Positions 7,171-15,532 of a DNA stretch of 25,625 nucleotides are shown here, piece by piece. A model generated the notes under the pieces. The model did not search any database. It was not told the DNA's origin and saw nothing but the letters and a program-made list of their open reading frames with translations. The stretch's first letter is position 1. Each line of letters opens with the position of its first letter. Source of the stretch: a virus; the IMG/VR virus record IMGVR_UViG_3300044641_003667, positions 1-25,625 of that record; one strand, written 5' to 3'. The translations under genes were made by a program, and so were the position numbers.

Positions 7171-7958
7171 TAAGGTTTCCTTATTGTTGCTATTAACCAT
7201 CTACCAACATCAAATTCGTACCATTTAGTATTGAAGTTTAATCTTGTCGGTTTATAGTGATGATTATTGTGTAAACTTTCTCCAAAAGTAACAAATACCA
7301 ACCATGGATTATTTGTACTGTTATTGCTTGTTTTATCAGTCTCGTAAGTCAACCCTTTTATAGGCAAGTGTCCAAATACATTTACAATACCACTTATCAC
7401 TATGCTTAAAAAACTTGCATTTAAACTTGCAAATATGTATGTAGCACCAAAAAACCATCCTGTTAATAAAGCAATTAATACTATGTTTAACAAAATTAAC
7501 AATTCATAGTTTTTATGGCACCACAATGCAAAAGGATCAAGTTGTCTTCGTATTTTAAACAGTTCGTTTTTAGCAAACTCATGATTAGATTTATGAAAAA
7601 CCCAGCCAAAAAAAGCATAAAATAATCCCTTTGTTGGTGTATGTATATCTTTATCTGTGTCTGTAAAAGCATGATGACCGATATTGTGTATAAGACTCCA
7701 GGTTATAGGAGATCCTTGAGCGCCTTGACACCCCAAGTACAGAATAAATTTTCTTATCGGTTCCCAAGTCTCAAATGTTTTATGACTGTGTAGTCTATGA
7801 AAGCCCACACTAACACCATAACCATGGTATAATATAGTAAATAATAACGTACCTATCCATAACTGCCAGGTACCGAAAACTAATGACCAAACTACACTGA
7901 ATACTGTTAACGGTAGAAATAAGAAATTAATAATATTGAAACCGTTTTTATTATTCAT
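7170..7958 (-). CDS. Fatty-acid (acyl) desaturase, membrane-bound
   Basis: This is an integral membrane diiron enzyme that introduces a double bond into fatty acyl chains. From the ATG at 7958 (262 residues) all three histidine boxes of the delta-9/acyl-CoA desaturase family are intact: HRLHSH (54-59), HNIGHH (91-96) and HNNHH (230-234). Long hydrophobic stretches lie at about 10-50 and 152-195, as expected for paired transmembrane hairpins. The alternative start is a GTG at 7979. The ATG overlaps the preceding stop and lacks a strong ribosome site, so translational coupling is likely. Lipid desaturases are known in some marine cyanophages; here one sits between nrdA and nrdB. The host lipid substrate cannot be told from the sequence. 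Confidence 0.9.
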   Translation of the reverse strand: MNNKNGFNIINFLFLPLTVFSVVWSLVFGTWQLWIGTLLFTILYHGYGVSVGFHRLHSHKTFETWEPIRKFILYLGCQGAQGSPITWSLIHNIGHHAFTDTDKDIHTPTKGLFYAFFGWVFHKSNHEFAKNELFKIRRQLDPFALWCHKNYELLILLNIVLIALLTGWFFGATYIFASLNASFLSIVISGIVNVFGHLPIKGLTYETDKTSNNSTNNPWLVFVTFGESLHNNHHYKPTRLNFNTKWYEFDVGRWLIATIRKP

Positions 7959-8583
7959 ACATAACCGTATCAGTATCACCTAGCGCCCACTTTGGATTGT
8001 GTTCTACAATATATTTTTTTGTTGCAACTTTAAAATCTGGAAACAGTAATTCTTTAGGATTGCTTGCTGCGTCAAAGAATATACAACGATTATTTGGTTG
8101 TGCTGAATACTGTCCATTATCAAGTTCAATAAAATTATATGATTTGTGGTCTTCAGGCCATTCAGTATATGTTAAGTCCATAACGTTATGATCTGGAGCA
8201 GCATGATCCACTGTAAACATGTAATTACCTTGATACCAATTTTTATCTTTTGCATAAAATTTGCCAGTAAGGTTCTTGAGAAAAACTTTTTGAACCACTG
8301 TCATATCATAACCTAAACAATCCCATATTTGCAAATGATCTAAAGGCAAAAATTTATACGGATTCAAATTATGATTTCTGCTAACATATGCACTCAATGG
8401 TAGTTTGTCGTACAATGCACCATATTCTGGTAAGTAAGATTCAATTCGAAATGCTTGCCCTCGAATAGATTTAATACTTACCCAAATGCACGGAACATAT
8501 TCACCATGTCCTTCTTTAAAATCATAAAGAAATTCTTTTCTAATCCAACAGTGAACTGGTGGTATATTTGCTACTAAAAACAT
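7951..8583 (-). CDS. Conserved phage protein of unknown function
   Basis: The product is 210 residues with no domain I can name. The N-terminal half is beta-rich and aromatic (CWIRKEFLYDFKEGHGEYVPCIWVSIKSI, then EYGALYDKLPLSAYV, then LDHLQIWDCLGYD). It resembles a hypothetical protein often found near nrd genes in T4-like marine phages. A strong AGGAG site lies just before the ATG. It follows nrdA by 8 nt and overlaps the desaturase start by 8 nt, so it is co-expressed with both. It has no signal peptide or membrane segment. Confidence 0.65.
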   Translation of the reverse strand: MFLVANIPPVHCWIRKEFLYDFKEGHGEYVPCIWVSIKSIRGQAFRIESYLPEYGALYDKLPLSAYVSRNHNLNPYKFLPLDHLQIWDCLGYDMTVVQKVFLKNLTGKFYAKDKNWYQGNYMFTVDHAAPDHNVMDLTYTEWPEDHKSYNFIELDNGQYSAQPNNRCIFFDAASNPKELLFPDFKVATKKYIVEHNPKWALGDTDTVMYE

Positions 8584-8591
8584 TTAAACTC

Positions 8592-10394
8592 CTAACCTTC
8601 ACATGCTAAACAAGTACTATCTTCTATGAGTGTAGCCATATTTGTTTCTTTAATAATATCTCTTTCAATTTTTCTAGACACTTTGTCTGCTTTACCAATC
8701 TTCTCAGAACGGCAGTAATAAAGTGTTTTCAGACCAGACTTCCATGCTAAGAAGTGTACGAGATGCAAATATTTTTTATTCACATCTGGTCTAAAGAATA
8801 AATTCAATGATTGCCCTTGATCAATATATTCTTGACGCTTAGATGCATGATCAACTATCCAACGCTGATCTATTTCCATAGCTGTTTTAAATACATTCTT
8901 TTCATCTTCAGTTAAGAATTTCAACTGTTGACAAGAACCATCGTTTGAAATTATTGACGACCAGATTTCGTCTTCTGTCTGTTTAGTTTCCCCAGCTTCA
9001 ATCTTACTTTGAATAAGACCCACCAAACTTCTATTTTTATTGAGATAAGACCCAGATAACGTATCTTGTCTGTAAGCATTTGCCCTATACGGTTCAATAC
9101 TAGGGCTAGTGTTTCCCATAATGATGCTGCTTGATGCGTTTGGTGCGATTGCCATAACATGGCTGAATCTTCTTCCTGTTCCCTTTGCATCAGGAGCTTC
9201 GCCTCTTTCTTTTCCGATTTCCAAATTAACTTCATCAAGTTTAGTCCTAATATGTTTAAACATTCTCACATTGGCGCTAGTAGCTTGCCAACTTTCCCAA
9301 GCAAACATATGTTTTTGTAAATATGCATGATAACCTAAAGCACCAATACCAATACTTCTCTCGCGTGATGCTGAATATTTAGCGCGAGAAACTTGATCAG
9401 GAGCATTATCAATAAAATACTGTAATACGTTATCCAACATTTCAGCTATATCTTTTAAAAATCTTGTATTCTTGGACCAAGAATCATAATATTCTAAATT
9501 TACCGAGGACAAACAACATACTGCTGTTCTATCTTTATCTGTTGGCAAAATAATTTCTGAGCAAAGATTTGACTGGTGAATTTTTAAACCGAGTTTCTTT
9601 TGAAACTCTGGTAGATGTTTATTACTAGTATCAATATAATGAATGTAAGGTTCACCAGTCTCCATTCTTAATTCTAGTATTTTCTGCCATAGTTCTTTAG
9701 CTGAAACTGTTTCTCTTATTTCACCTGAATGAGGATCACACAAATTCCAACCATCATCCGCAGTAGGATCAGACATGCATCGTTCAATCAATTCCATAAA
9801 GCGGTCTGAAATGTTTACTCCATGATGTAAGTTCAAACACCTTACATTCTGATCGCCTGTTGGCTTACGCATCTCCAAAAACATAACTATGTCTGGATGA
9901 TTAATATCAAGATAAGTCGCATAAGAACCGCGTCTAGTTCTACCCTGACGATAAGCAAGGCATGATGCATCATAAGTTTTAAGGTGTGGCATTACTCCTA
10001 CTGATTTATCATCTGTAGAGCGAATACCAAATCCGATACCCACACCACCGCCAAGCATACTGAGCCAATTTGTTTCTGAAAGATTATTAACCAATCCTTC
10101 CGCAGTATCATCTATGTAATTTAAGAAGCAACTGATCGGCATTCCCTTTTTTGATCTTCCAAAAGAAAGAATAGGGGTTGAATAAGACAGCCAATGATCG
10201 CTTGCGTAATTATATAAACGTTGCGCGTGTTCCAAGTTACTAGCAAACCTTGTACTAACAAAAGCAAATCGTTCTTGAGGAGAGGTTTCATCCTCTCTCA
10301 TATAACTTTCTTGCAGTCGTTGGATGCCTAACTTATCAAATAATTTATCTTTTGATAAATCAATTTGAATCCCTAAATATTCTTTTTTTGTCAT
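8592..10394 (-). CDS. nrdA: Ribonucleotide reductase class I alpha subunit, short form
   Basis: This catalytic subunit reduces ribonucleoside diphosphates. Its 600 residues keep every active-site element: C89 (PISCF) and C293 (AVCCL) for the redox pair, N276, C278 and E280 (NLCSE) for the radical cysteine site, Y559-Y560 (LYYCR) for radical transfer, and C595 and C598 near the C-terminus (STCLACEG) for re-reduction. Compared with about 750-760 residues in E. coli or T4 it is shorter at the N-terminus and has no ATP-cone region, so adenine-nucleotide activity control is probably absent. The ATG overlaps the thyX stop as ATGA and has GAGGAA upstream. Intact motifs argue against a pseudogene. 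Confidence 0.95.
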   Translation of the reverse strand: MTKKEYLGIQIDLSKDKLFDKLGIQRLQESYMREDETSPQERFAFVSTRFASNLEHAQRLYNYASDHWLSYSTPILSFGRSKKGMPISCFLNYIDDTAEGLVNNLSETNWLSMLGGGVGIGFGIRSTDDKSVGVMPHLKTYDASCLAYRQGRTRRGSYATYLDINHPDIVMFLEMRKPTGDQNVRCLNLHHGVNISDRFMELIERCMSDPTADDGWNLCDPHSGEIRETVSAKELWQKILELRMETGEPYIHYIDTSNKHLPEFQKKLGLKIHQSNLCSEIILPTDKDRTAVCCLSSVNLEYYDSWSKNTRFLKDIAEMLDNVLQYFIDNAPDQVSRAKYSASRERSIGIGALGYHAYLQKHMFAWESWQATSANVRMFKHIRTKLDEVNLEIGKERGEAPDAKGTGRRFSHVMAIAPNASSSIIMGNTSPSIEPYRANAYRQDTLSGSYLNKNRSLVGLIQSKIEAGETKQTEDEIWSSIISNDGSCQQLKFLTEDEKNVFKTAMEIDQRWIVDHASKRQEYIDQGQSLNLFFRPDVNKKYLHLVHFLAWKSGLKTLYYCRSEKIGKADKVSRKIERDIIKETNMATLIEDSTCLACEG

Positions 10395-11059
10395 TGTAAT
10401 TCCTCTACTGCCTCAGCCACATCTGGGAAATGTTGCTTGATAATATCCCAGCACTTTATAGCTATATCTGAATGTTCTTTTTGAGTTCCGTTTTTACTTC
10501 TTAATTGATAATAATGAATCCAACTTCTCAATGTTCCTGCCATGTACAAGGTAGTTTCAGTATTGCCTTCTGGTAGTACTGCTCTTGCTTGTTCTTTTGC
10601 AATACCGTTTTCTAAAGCCCATTCGTAAACTTCGTTAGCCTTACGAATAACTTCGTGTTGTTTCATGTTCCAATTTTCTTTAAGGTCTCTGTCATCGGTA
10701 ACAACAGAATTTTGTCTATTTTTATTGTCTTGTAACCTAGCTTCACGATCAATAAAATTAGAAGATTTAGCATATCGTTGACTAAATTCTTGAAAACTAA
10801 AACTACGGTGACGCAATATCTGTCTAGATATGTCGCGAGTAGTGGTAATCTCCATTGTTATGGAAACCATCTCAAAAGGGCTCCAATGACTATGTTTTAT
10901 GAGATATTTTAATAGTTTTGGTGCTGTTTCATCATTAATTTGATTACTTGGATTACTCACCCGTGCAGCATATGCTATTAGTTGATTTGCAGTAAAGCAA
11001 CCGGTCATTGCTGATGGTGTTGTCATCCCAACAAGTATAACATTAGGTTTTAACAACAT
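10391..11059 (-). CDS. thyX: Flavin-dependent thymidylate synthase
   Basis: It methylates dUMP to dTMP using methylene-tetrahydrofolate and FAD/NADPH. From the ATG at 11059, which overlaps the primase stop as TAATG, the product is 222 residues; an earlier ATG at 11074 is possible but poorly spaced from GGAG. The ThyX signature RHRxxSxNxxSxRY appears at 83-96 as RHRSFSFQEFSQRY, with the common N-to-Q change at 90. HWSPFEM near residue 58 and QARAVLP further on are the expected FAD/dUMP-binding segments. It links dCMP deaminase and RNR to dTTP supply. A consensus promoter lies inside the primase gene just upstream. Confidence 0.95.
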   Translation of the reverse strand: MLLKPNVILVGMTTPSAMTGCFTANQLIAYAARVSNPSNQINDETAPKLLKYLIKHSHWSPFEMVSITMEITTTRDISRQILRHRSFSFQEFSQRYAKSSNFIDREARLQDNKNRQNSVVTDDRDLKENWNMKQHEVIRKANEVYEWALENGIAKEQARAVLPEGNTETTLYMAGTLRSWIHYYQLRSKNGTQKEHSDIAIKCWDIIKQHFPDVAEAVEELQ

Positions 11060-12084
11060 TAACATTTTCTCCATTCTGTAAATTGTAGTTCAGCTTCAAG
11101 CCCTGAATAAGTATTATCAGTTATTATACTTATAATATCCTCTTTTGTCAACCCTGAAATTATCATATCATTTATATCTTTTTCTTCAATTATATCAGGC
11201 CATAAACATACTCGATTGCCGGCTTTGATTTGTTTGTGTATCAAGGAACAAATCTCTTTGTTTCTTGGTTGATTATCATATACCATCGTGAAATAAGTCA
11301 ATCCTAACTTATCTATCTTACCAAAAGCTGAACCAACTGCTGCTATTGAATTTGGTATGAACAGACTGTCAATAGGACCTTCTACCACATACACTTCTTT
11401 ATTGGTGTCAACAACATCAAGACCGAACACAGTAGGGTCATTCTCTTTTATTTTCAGATTTATATATCTTAATTTTTCACCACGAATACCTCGTAATGCT
11501 AAACCTATCAATTGCCCGTCTGGGCGAATAAAGGGTAAAGCAATTCTTGGCTGTTTGATATTTAGTGCTTCTGTATATTTGGTATTTAATTGTGAAAGTG
11601 TTCGTATATCGTCAACATAATACAGTCTATGAAATTGATCTTCAGGTATCATTCTTTTCTTTACATACTGCACTGCTTCGTGATCAGCCGGCAATGTATC
11701 AATTCTGTCCATGAGATTATCAATCAAACTTGAGGGTTTATCAAACTCAGGTTTAAAGTCAAAAGCATACTCTGGATTTTTTGTTTTCTTAGGTTCAGGT
11801 TTATCATCTTTTTTTACAAATTTCTCCATGATATATTCTTTGTACAAAAGAGAATCAATTTGTTCTATGAATTTACCAAGGGTAGTACCATATTCACAAT
11901 TATGGCAACGATAAAACATATCATTGTCTTTTCGATACAAATAGCCACGAGTTTTATTTTTTTTGTTTTCAGAATCACCACATACTGGGCAACGAAAATT
12001 AAACAAATAATCGTTTTTTTTCTGGAATCTATTCAGTTTCACTGAAATCATTCCGATGTATTTGAGATCAATATATAAAGACAT
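11059..12084 (-). CDS. 61: T4 gp61-type DNA primase
   Basis: It makes RNA primers for lagging-strand synthesis together with a gp41-type helicase that is not in the window. From the ATG at 12084 the product is 341 residues, close to the 342 of T4 gp61; an ATG at 12102 would add six residues. The N-terminal zinc ribbon is C32-C35 (FRCPVCGDS) with C60-C63 (RCHNCEYG). The TOPRIM domain shows EGPIDS with E235, then MVYDNQ with D270 and a further WPDIIEEKDINDMI segment. Neither candidate start has a clear ribosome site. It is the first gene after the consensus promoter at 12122-12150. Confidence 0.93.
   Translation of the reverse strand: MSLYIDLKYIGMISVKLNRFQKKNDYLFNFRCPVCGDSENKKNKTRGYLYRKDNDMFYRCHNCEYGTTLGKFIEQIDSLLYKEYIMEKFVKKDDKPEPKKTKNPEYAFDFKPEFDKPSSLIDNLMDRIDTLPADHEAVQYVKKRMIPEDQFHRLYYVDDIRTLSQLNTKYTEALNIKQPRIALPFIRPDGQLIGLALRGIRGEKLRYINLKIKENDPTVFGLDVVDTNKEVYVVEGPIDSLFIPNSIAAVGSAFGKIDKLGLTYFTMVYDNQPRNKEICSLIHKQIKAGNRVCLWPDIIEEKDINDMIISGLTKEDIISIITDNTYSGLEAELQFTEWRKC
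11123..11151 (-). promoter_or_regulatory. Consensus sigma70 promoter inside the primase gene, for thyX-nrdA
   Basis: The minus strand reads TTGACA (11151-11146), exactly 17 nt, then TATAAT (11128-11123), a perfect 12 of 12 consensus. It is embedded in the last 31 codons of the primase gene and ends 64 nt before the thyX ATG. It would give thyX and the RNR genes extra transcripts independent of the primase promoter. Confidence 0.7.
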
Positions 12085-12121
12085 AAAAACAAAAAAACCC
12101 ATAAGTGTTAGTTACAGGTTT

Positions 12122-12150
12122 ATTATATTACAATTTAGTTATTTTGTCAA
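12122..12150 (-). promoter_or_regulatory. Consensus sigma70 promoter for the primase-nucleotide block
   Basis: The minus strand reads TTGACA (12150-12145), 17 nt, then TATAAT (12127-12122), a perfect consensus match in one of the few real intergenic gaps. The -35 box overlaps the stop region of the coiled-coil membrane protein gene. It separates late genes upstream from replication genes downstream, so it probably marks the start of an early/middle transcription unit read by host RNA polymerase. Confidence 0.85.
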
Positions 12151-12620
12151 GCAAATGATGTTAAGAAATTTCTAATTTCGGGCAGAAAAATACCAGCAGC
12201 AATTAATATGCCAACCATAATCCAACGCCATCTTTCTAGCGTTTCAATTCGTTCTTCCAATTTATTATCTTTTTCTAACATGTGTATTTTTAAATCTTGT
12301 ATAGCATGTAATACTTTGTCTATTTCCTTAGACATTTTTTCTTCTACTTCTCTACTAGTTGAGGTTACTCTAGAATGTAAATCTTTAATATCATCCTTTA
12401 CTCTACCATCACTAATTTCCATTCTATTTTTTACACTCTCAAATTGAAGATCATTTTCTTGTAATCTTCTTTCGTGAACTGCCAATATCTGACTTACATT
12501 GGTAGAAACATTAGTGATTTTTTCTAATGTTATTTCTAATTTTGAGAATAGGTGCGCTATTTGCCCTATTTCATTTTTTACTATGGCAAGTTCTGTCTCT
12601 AAAGACTTAACGGTAGGCAT
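12147..12620 (-). CDS. Coiled-coil protein with C-terminal membrane anchor (XhlA-like layout)
   Basis: The product is 157 residues. Residues about 5-130 form near-continuous heptad-like helix (for example LETELAIVKNEIGQIAHLF and VLHAIQDLKIHMLEKDNKLEERIETLERW). A single hydrophobic segment follows at about 134-149 (IMVGILIAAGIFLPEI), with a short tail. This resembles XhlA-type hemolysin-like phage proteins, which sit in the membrane and assist lysis, but many tail-anchored phage coiled coils share the layout. It is the last gene of the late cluster and overlaps its neighbour by 14 nt. A lysis or membrane role is inferred only. Confidence 0.5.
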   Translation of the reverse strand: MPTVKSLETELAIVKNEIGQIAHLFSKLEITLEKITNVSTNVSQILAVHERRLQENDLQFESVKNRMEISDGRVKDDIKDLHSRVTSTSREVEEKMSKEIDKVLHAIQDLKIHMLEKDNKLEERIETLERWRWIMVGILIAAGIFLPEIRNFLTSFA

Positions 12621-13149
12621 CTTTTTTCTTTCTTCTGCGTATCATTGGCATTAATCTAGGATCAACACCTGGTTCACCTTTTGCACCAACACCAATGCCA
12701 GCGATACTACCACCACCAACTGCATTAGCTGCCATTTCTTCTCTGAAAGTCTTAAATGTTAAGGTATTACGTTCAAGTAGAATAGACTCTGCAATAATTT
12801 TTTCATCAGTTTCATACATATCTAATAAAGCATTGATATCTTCAACTGTGTATGTATTAAAATCTTTTGTGCTATGTTCTCTTAGTATAGCAAGAGCAGC
12901 AGTTAAAGTCAATAAGCGTTTGGAAGTTCTATCAGGAGATTTCATTAAAGCATATTGTATTTTGAATATTAAACGATTAAGAATGGTATATGATTCTAAT
13001 TCTTGAGCGCCTGTAGGTTCTTTTATTTTTTTACCATTGGCGTCAATAATACCATAATTAAAGGCATCAGAATTTTCGATAGGGGTTGTTAACATTTTCA
13101 ATATTTTGAAAACTATTAAACTGTCTACAAGTCTACCTTCGTTTATCAT
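12607..13149 (-). CDS. Conserved T4-like phage protein, unknown (possible virion role)
   Basis: The product is 180 residues. The helical N-terminal part (VDSLIVFKILKMLTTPIE, DAFNYGIIDANGKKI, then YTILNRLIFKIQYALMKSP) looks like a conserved protein of marine T4-like phages. The C-terminus has a flexible glycine-rich segment (GGGSIAGIGVGAKGEPG) and ends in a very basic stretch (MIRRRKKKDAYR), as in some head-associated proteins. Its ATG directly follows the stop of the preceding gene. No enzyme motif is visible, and the structural role rests on position among late genes. Confidence 0.55.
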   Translation of the reverse strand: MINEGRLVDSLIVFKILKMLTTPIENSDAFNYGIIDANGKKIKEPTGAQELESYTILNRLIFKIQYALMKSPDRTSKRLLTLTAALAILREHSTKDFNTYTVEDINALLDMYETDEKIIAESILLERNTLTFKTFREEMAANAVGGGSIAGIGVGAKGEPGVDPRLMPMIRRRKKKDAYR

Positions 13150-13527
13150 TTAAAGTTCTCTAAGTTTTTTAATTAAATCTTGATTTAATGGTATATCTGT
13201 TTCTTTTATACCTTTTGTCACTACAGTTTCTAGCGGCATTCGGTGTAGATATACTAGATACGTTTTCAATTCAGGCCAATAAGATTTTTCTAATTTAAAA
13301 AATAACATGTCTGTGGTAGCATCACCGAAAAGATTATACAATACTACTAAATGATTTAATATCAATCTTTCAACTGATTCATTTTCATCTTTGTACCTAT
13401 TCAATAATCTTTTTACATATTTAAATCTTTTTAGATCATCTTCTAATTCATCAATTCCCATTGAACTTGGGTTGTGATAATGTTTTATCGCATAAATTAA
13501 AAAATTATCATCATTCAAAACAATCAT
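13150..13527 (-). CDS. Conserved T4-like phage protein, unknown
   Basis: The product is 125 residues from the ATG at 13527, which has AGGA 6 nt upstream; the longer frame to 13572 would overlap the preceding structural gene and adds an unrelated N-terminus. It starts DDNFLIYAIKHYHNP and continues DLKRFKYVKRLLNRY, then LILNHLVVLYNLFG, then MLFFKLEKSYWPELKTYLVYL. This helical pattern is shared by a small protein widespread in marine T4-like phages whose role I cannot name. It lies between structural-type genes, 8 nt after the preceding stop. Confidence 0.65.
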   Translation of the reverse strand: MIVLNDDNFLIYAIKHYHNPSSMGIDELEDDLKRFKYVKRLLNRYKDENESVERLILNHLVVLYNLFGDATTDMLFFKLEKSYWPELKTYLVYLHRMPLETVVTKGIKETDIPLNQDLIKKLREL

Positions 13528-13535
13528 ATAATGTC

Positions 13536-13976
13536 CTAAGAAACTACAGCAGTACCTCCAATGAAATACCATTTGCTATTAGTATATAGTAGTGTCGCAG
13601 ATTTACCGGCAGCACTAAAAGCTATACTTCCTTGTACATCAGCATCAGTGAGTGTTAATGTGTGCCCACCAGTATTGGCGATCATAATAATTATTTTGAG
13701 TTGACCTTCAGAACCAGCAGCGATGGTTAAAGTACCAGAACCGCTTGGATTTGAAATTTTAGTCAAATTTGTAGCAACAGATATTGCACCTGCTGCTGTT
13801 ATAGTATCAGAATCTTGTATTTGTATCTTATCAGTAAATACAACAGGTGTAGCCAATGAAGCAAAAAAATTAGCTACAGTAATTTTTTTGCTTGTGCTTG
13901 ATTGTACAAGATATAATGTATCAGAAGCAGCGGCTGTAGTAGCCGCTGTTAATTCTGAAAGTTTTGCATCTGCCAT
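13536..13976 (-). CDS. Small virion structural protein (tail-fibre-like N-terminus)
   Basis: The product is 146 residues, rich in A, T, S and G. The opening ADAKLSELTAATTAAASDTLYLVQ, with KKITVANFF soon after, is the attachment-type N-terminus found on many phage fibre and baseplate proteins. The remainder is beta-rich (TITAAGAISVATNLTKIS, TLTIAAGSEGQLKIIIM, GHTLTLTDADVQG) and ends in a WYFIGGTAVV strand, a short domain that could trimerise or decorate the particle. An AAGGTAG site precedes the ATG. It lies 14 nt after a larger structural gene and is probably translated with it. Confidence 0.6.
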   Translation of the reverse strand: MADAKLSELTAATTAAASDTLYLVQSSTSKKITVANFFASLATPVVFTDKIQIQDSDTITAAGAISVATNLTKISNPSGSGTLTIAAGSEGQLKIIIMIANTGGHTLTLTDADVQGSIAFSAAGKSATLLYTNSKWYFIGGTAVVS

Positions 13977-13990
13977 AATTTACTACCTTA

Positions 13991-15532
13991 TTAGTCAGGG
14001 AACTGAATATCATCAGCAGCATCACTGGTGATGCCATTTTTTGATAACGCACATAAAACTTCATACTGAATACGACCTGCTCTTGCACCAGTACCAACAG
14101 TGCGTTTTACCCAACCAGTGTGTGCTGCTGAAGTACCTGTTTCACCAGTGCCTTTTGCAGCAGTTGCAGTTGCTTGATCAGCAGATGCTTGAATTTCAAA
14201 AAACTGAGCATTATTACCAGTGCCAGAAATCAAAACGATTGTAAATGGTGTATATGTTAGACCAGTTGGTGTACCCGCAGTTGTAGTAATTGCAGAACCA
14301 GCGTCAGTGGTTAATGTGAAACCAGTCACAGATGGCGATGTACCAGTAACAGCAGAAACAGTATAGATAGTTCCTGTTGTATAATCAGTAATTGAACCAG
14401 TGCCGCCTAGTGTACCAGTAATTCTAATACGATCACCTGCTGCTAGAGTTGTTGCAGTACAAGTAAATTCGCCACCAGTTCCAGAGATAGCAACACCAGC
14501 GAGAGCGGTACGACCAGCAGCAGCGGCCGCTGATGCAGCAAGGCGGAAAGTGCCGGCAGCCAAACCAAGAGCAGATACAAAATACGCAGTATCATTAACC
14601 AATCCAGTGATAGCAGTACCACCACCAGTAAAATATTTTACTGATTCAGCAGCAACTAATCCGTGAGTAGCATAAGCGATTTGCTCAGTAGTAATTGTTA
14701 CACCAGAAGTAGGAATAGTGCGTTTTGCTTTCGCAATAGCAACAGTTGGTACAGTTTCATATGATGAACCAACGTTTGTTACTGTGACTGCCGTTACTAA
14801 TCCACCCGCGATGGAAGCAGTTGCAGCAGCAGAAGCGCCACCACCACCAGAGAAGGTAACTGCAGGAACTTCAAGATAACGTGCGCCACCTTGAATCAGA
14901 TCAACTGAGGTTACATTATCACCACCTGAACCAATTTCAGTAGCATCAACACCAAAAACATTGCTAGACAGAATATTTGAATCTGATGCAATTGATTTAG
15001 GTTTTTGACTAATTGTAAAGCCTTCACCACTAAAAACAGTCAGAGTTGTAACAGGATTTGCATTTATGACAGTAGCAACAGTATCACTTGCAACTGCAAT
15101 TGCAATCATTTCCTGATTAGCAACACGTACAATATCTCCAACTGAAAGTTCAGGAATAAAATTGGTGCTAGTACCTGTTAGAGTACCACGACCGTAATCT
15201 AAACTCAATGTGAATGTATGCGAAGCGCCGACACCATCAGTTGATGCAATTATAGTAGGATTATTGTGCAACGCACCTGCTTCTGTAGCAGCAACGCTGA
15301 AAGTATTAGTAGTTACGTTAGTTACAAAGTAAGTGTCACCATCAGTCAAACCGACTACTTGAGTGCCGCCGCCATCTGAATATGCAACAGGATCACCTAG
15401 TTGAAATGGATGTGCTGCTGAAGTATAAACACCTGCATCATGTGCTGATGCAGCATTAAATGTGATAGACGGCGCGGTAAGAGTTACTGTGCCGTCTGAA
15501 GTTGTATCGTCTTTTTTGCCCCAAGCTGACAT
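13991..15532 (-). CDS. Virion structural protein, Gly/Ala/Thr-rich (MSAWGKKD type)
   Basis: The product is 513 residues. The N-terminus MSAWGKKDDTTS and the C-terminal segment HTGWVKRTVGTGARAGRIQYEVLCA followed by DAADDIQFPD are hallmarks of a structural protein common in marine T4-like phages, where the middle varies. Here the middle is a series of beta-rich repeats, for example HPFQLGDPVAYSDGGG...YFVTNVTTNTFSVA and a second HGLVAAESVKYFTGGG...YFVSALGLAAGTFRLA, about 240 residues apart, plus an insert rich in G and A. These look like duplicated small beta domains. Its exact place, head decoration or neck, is not known to me. A strong AAAGGAG site and a TAATG junction couple it to the upstream polyprotein gene. 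Confidence 0.65.
   Translation of the reverse strand: MSAWGKKDDTTSDGTVTLTAPSITFNAASAHDAGVYTSAAHPFQLGDPVAYSDGGGTQVVGLTDGDTYFVTNVTTNTFSVAATEAGALHNNPTIIASTDGVGASHTFTLSLDYGRGTLTGTSTNFIPELSVGDIVRVANQEMIAIAVASDTVATVINANPVTTLTVFSGEGFTISQKPKSIASDSNILSSNVFGVDATEIGSGGDNVTSVDLIQGGARYLEVPAVTFSGGGGASAAATASIAGGLVTAVTVTNVGSSYETVPTVAIAKAKRTIPTSGVTITTEQIAYATHGLVAAESVKYFTGGGTAITGLVNDTAYFVSALGLAAGTFRLAASAAAAAGRTALAGVAISGTGGEFTCTATTLAAGDRIRITGTLGGTGSITDYTTGTIYTVSAVTGTSPSVTGFTLTTDAGSAITTTAGTPTGLTYTPFTIVLISGTGNNAQFFEIQASADQATATAAKGTGETGTSAAHTGWVKRTVGTGARAGRIQYEVLCALSKNGITSDAADDIQFPD

Noticed and set aside
8951-9238. Second minus-strand frame within nrdA
   Set aside because: It is fully embedded in nrdA in another frame, where all nrdA motifs are intact; low-complexity coding shadow.
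8592-10394. NrdA as a truncated pseudogene
   Set aside because: Short length first suggested decay, but every catalytic cysteine, the tyrosine pair and the C-terminal CxxC are present with no frameshift.
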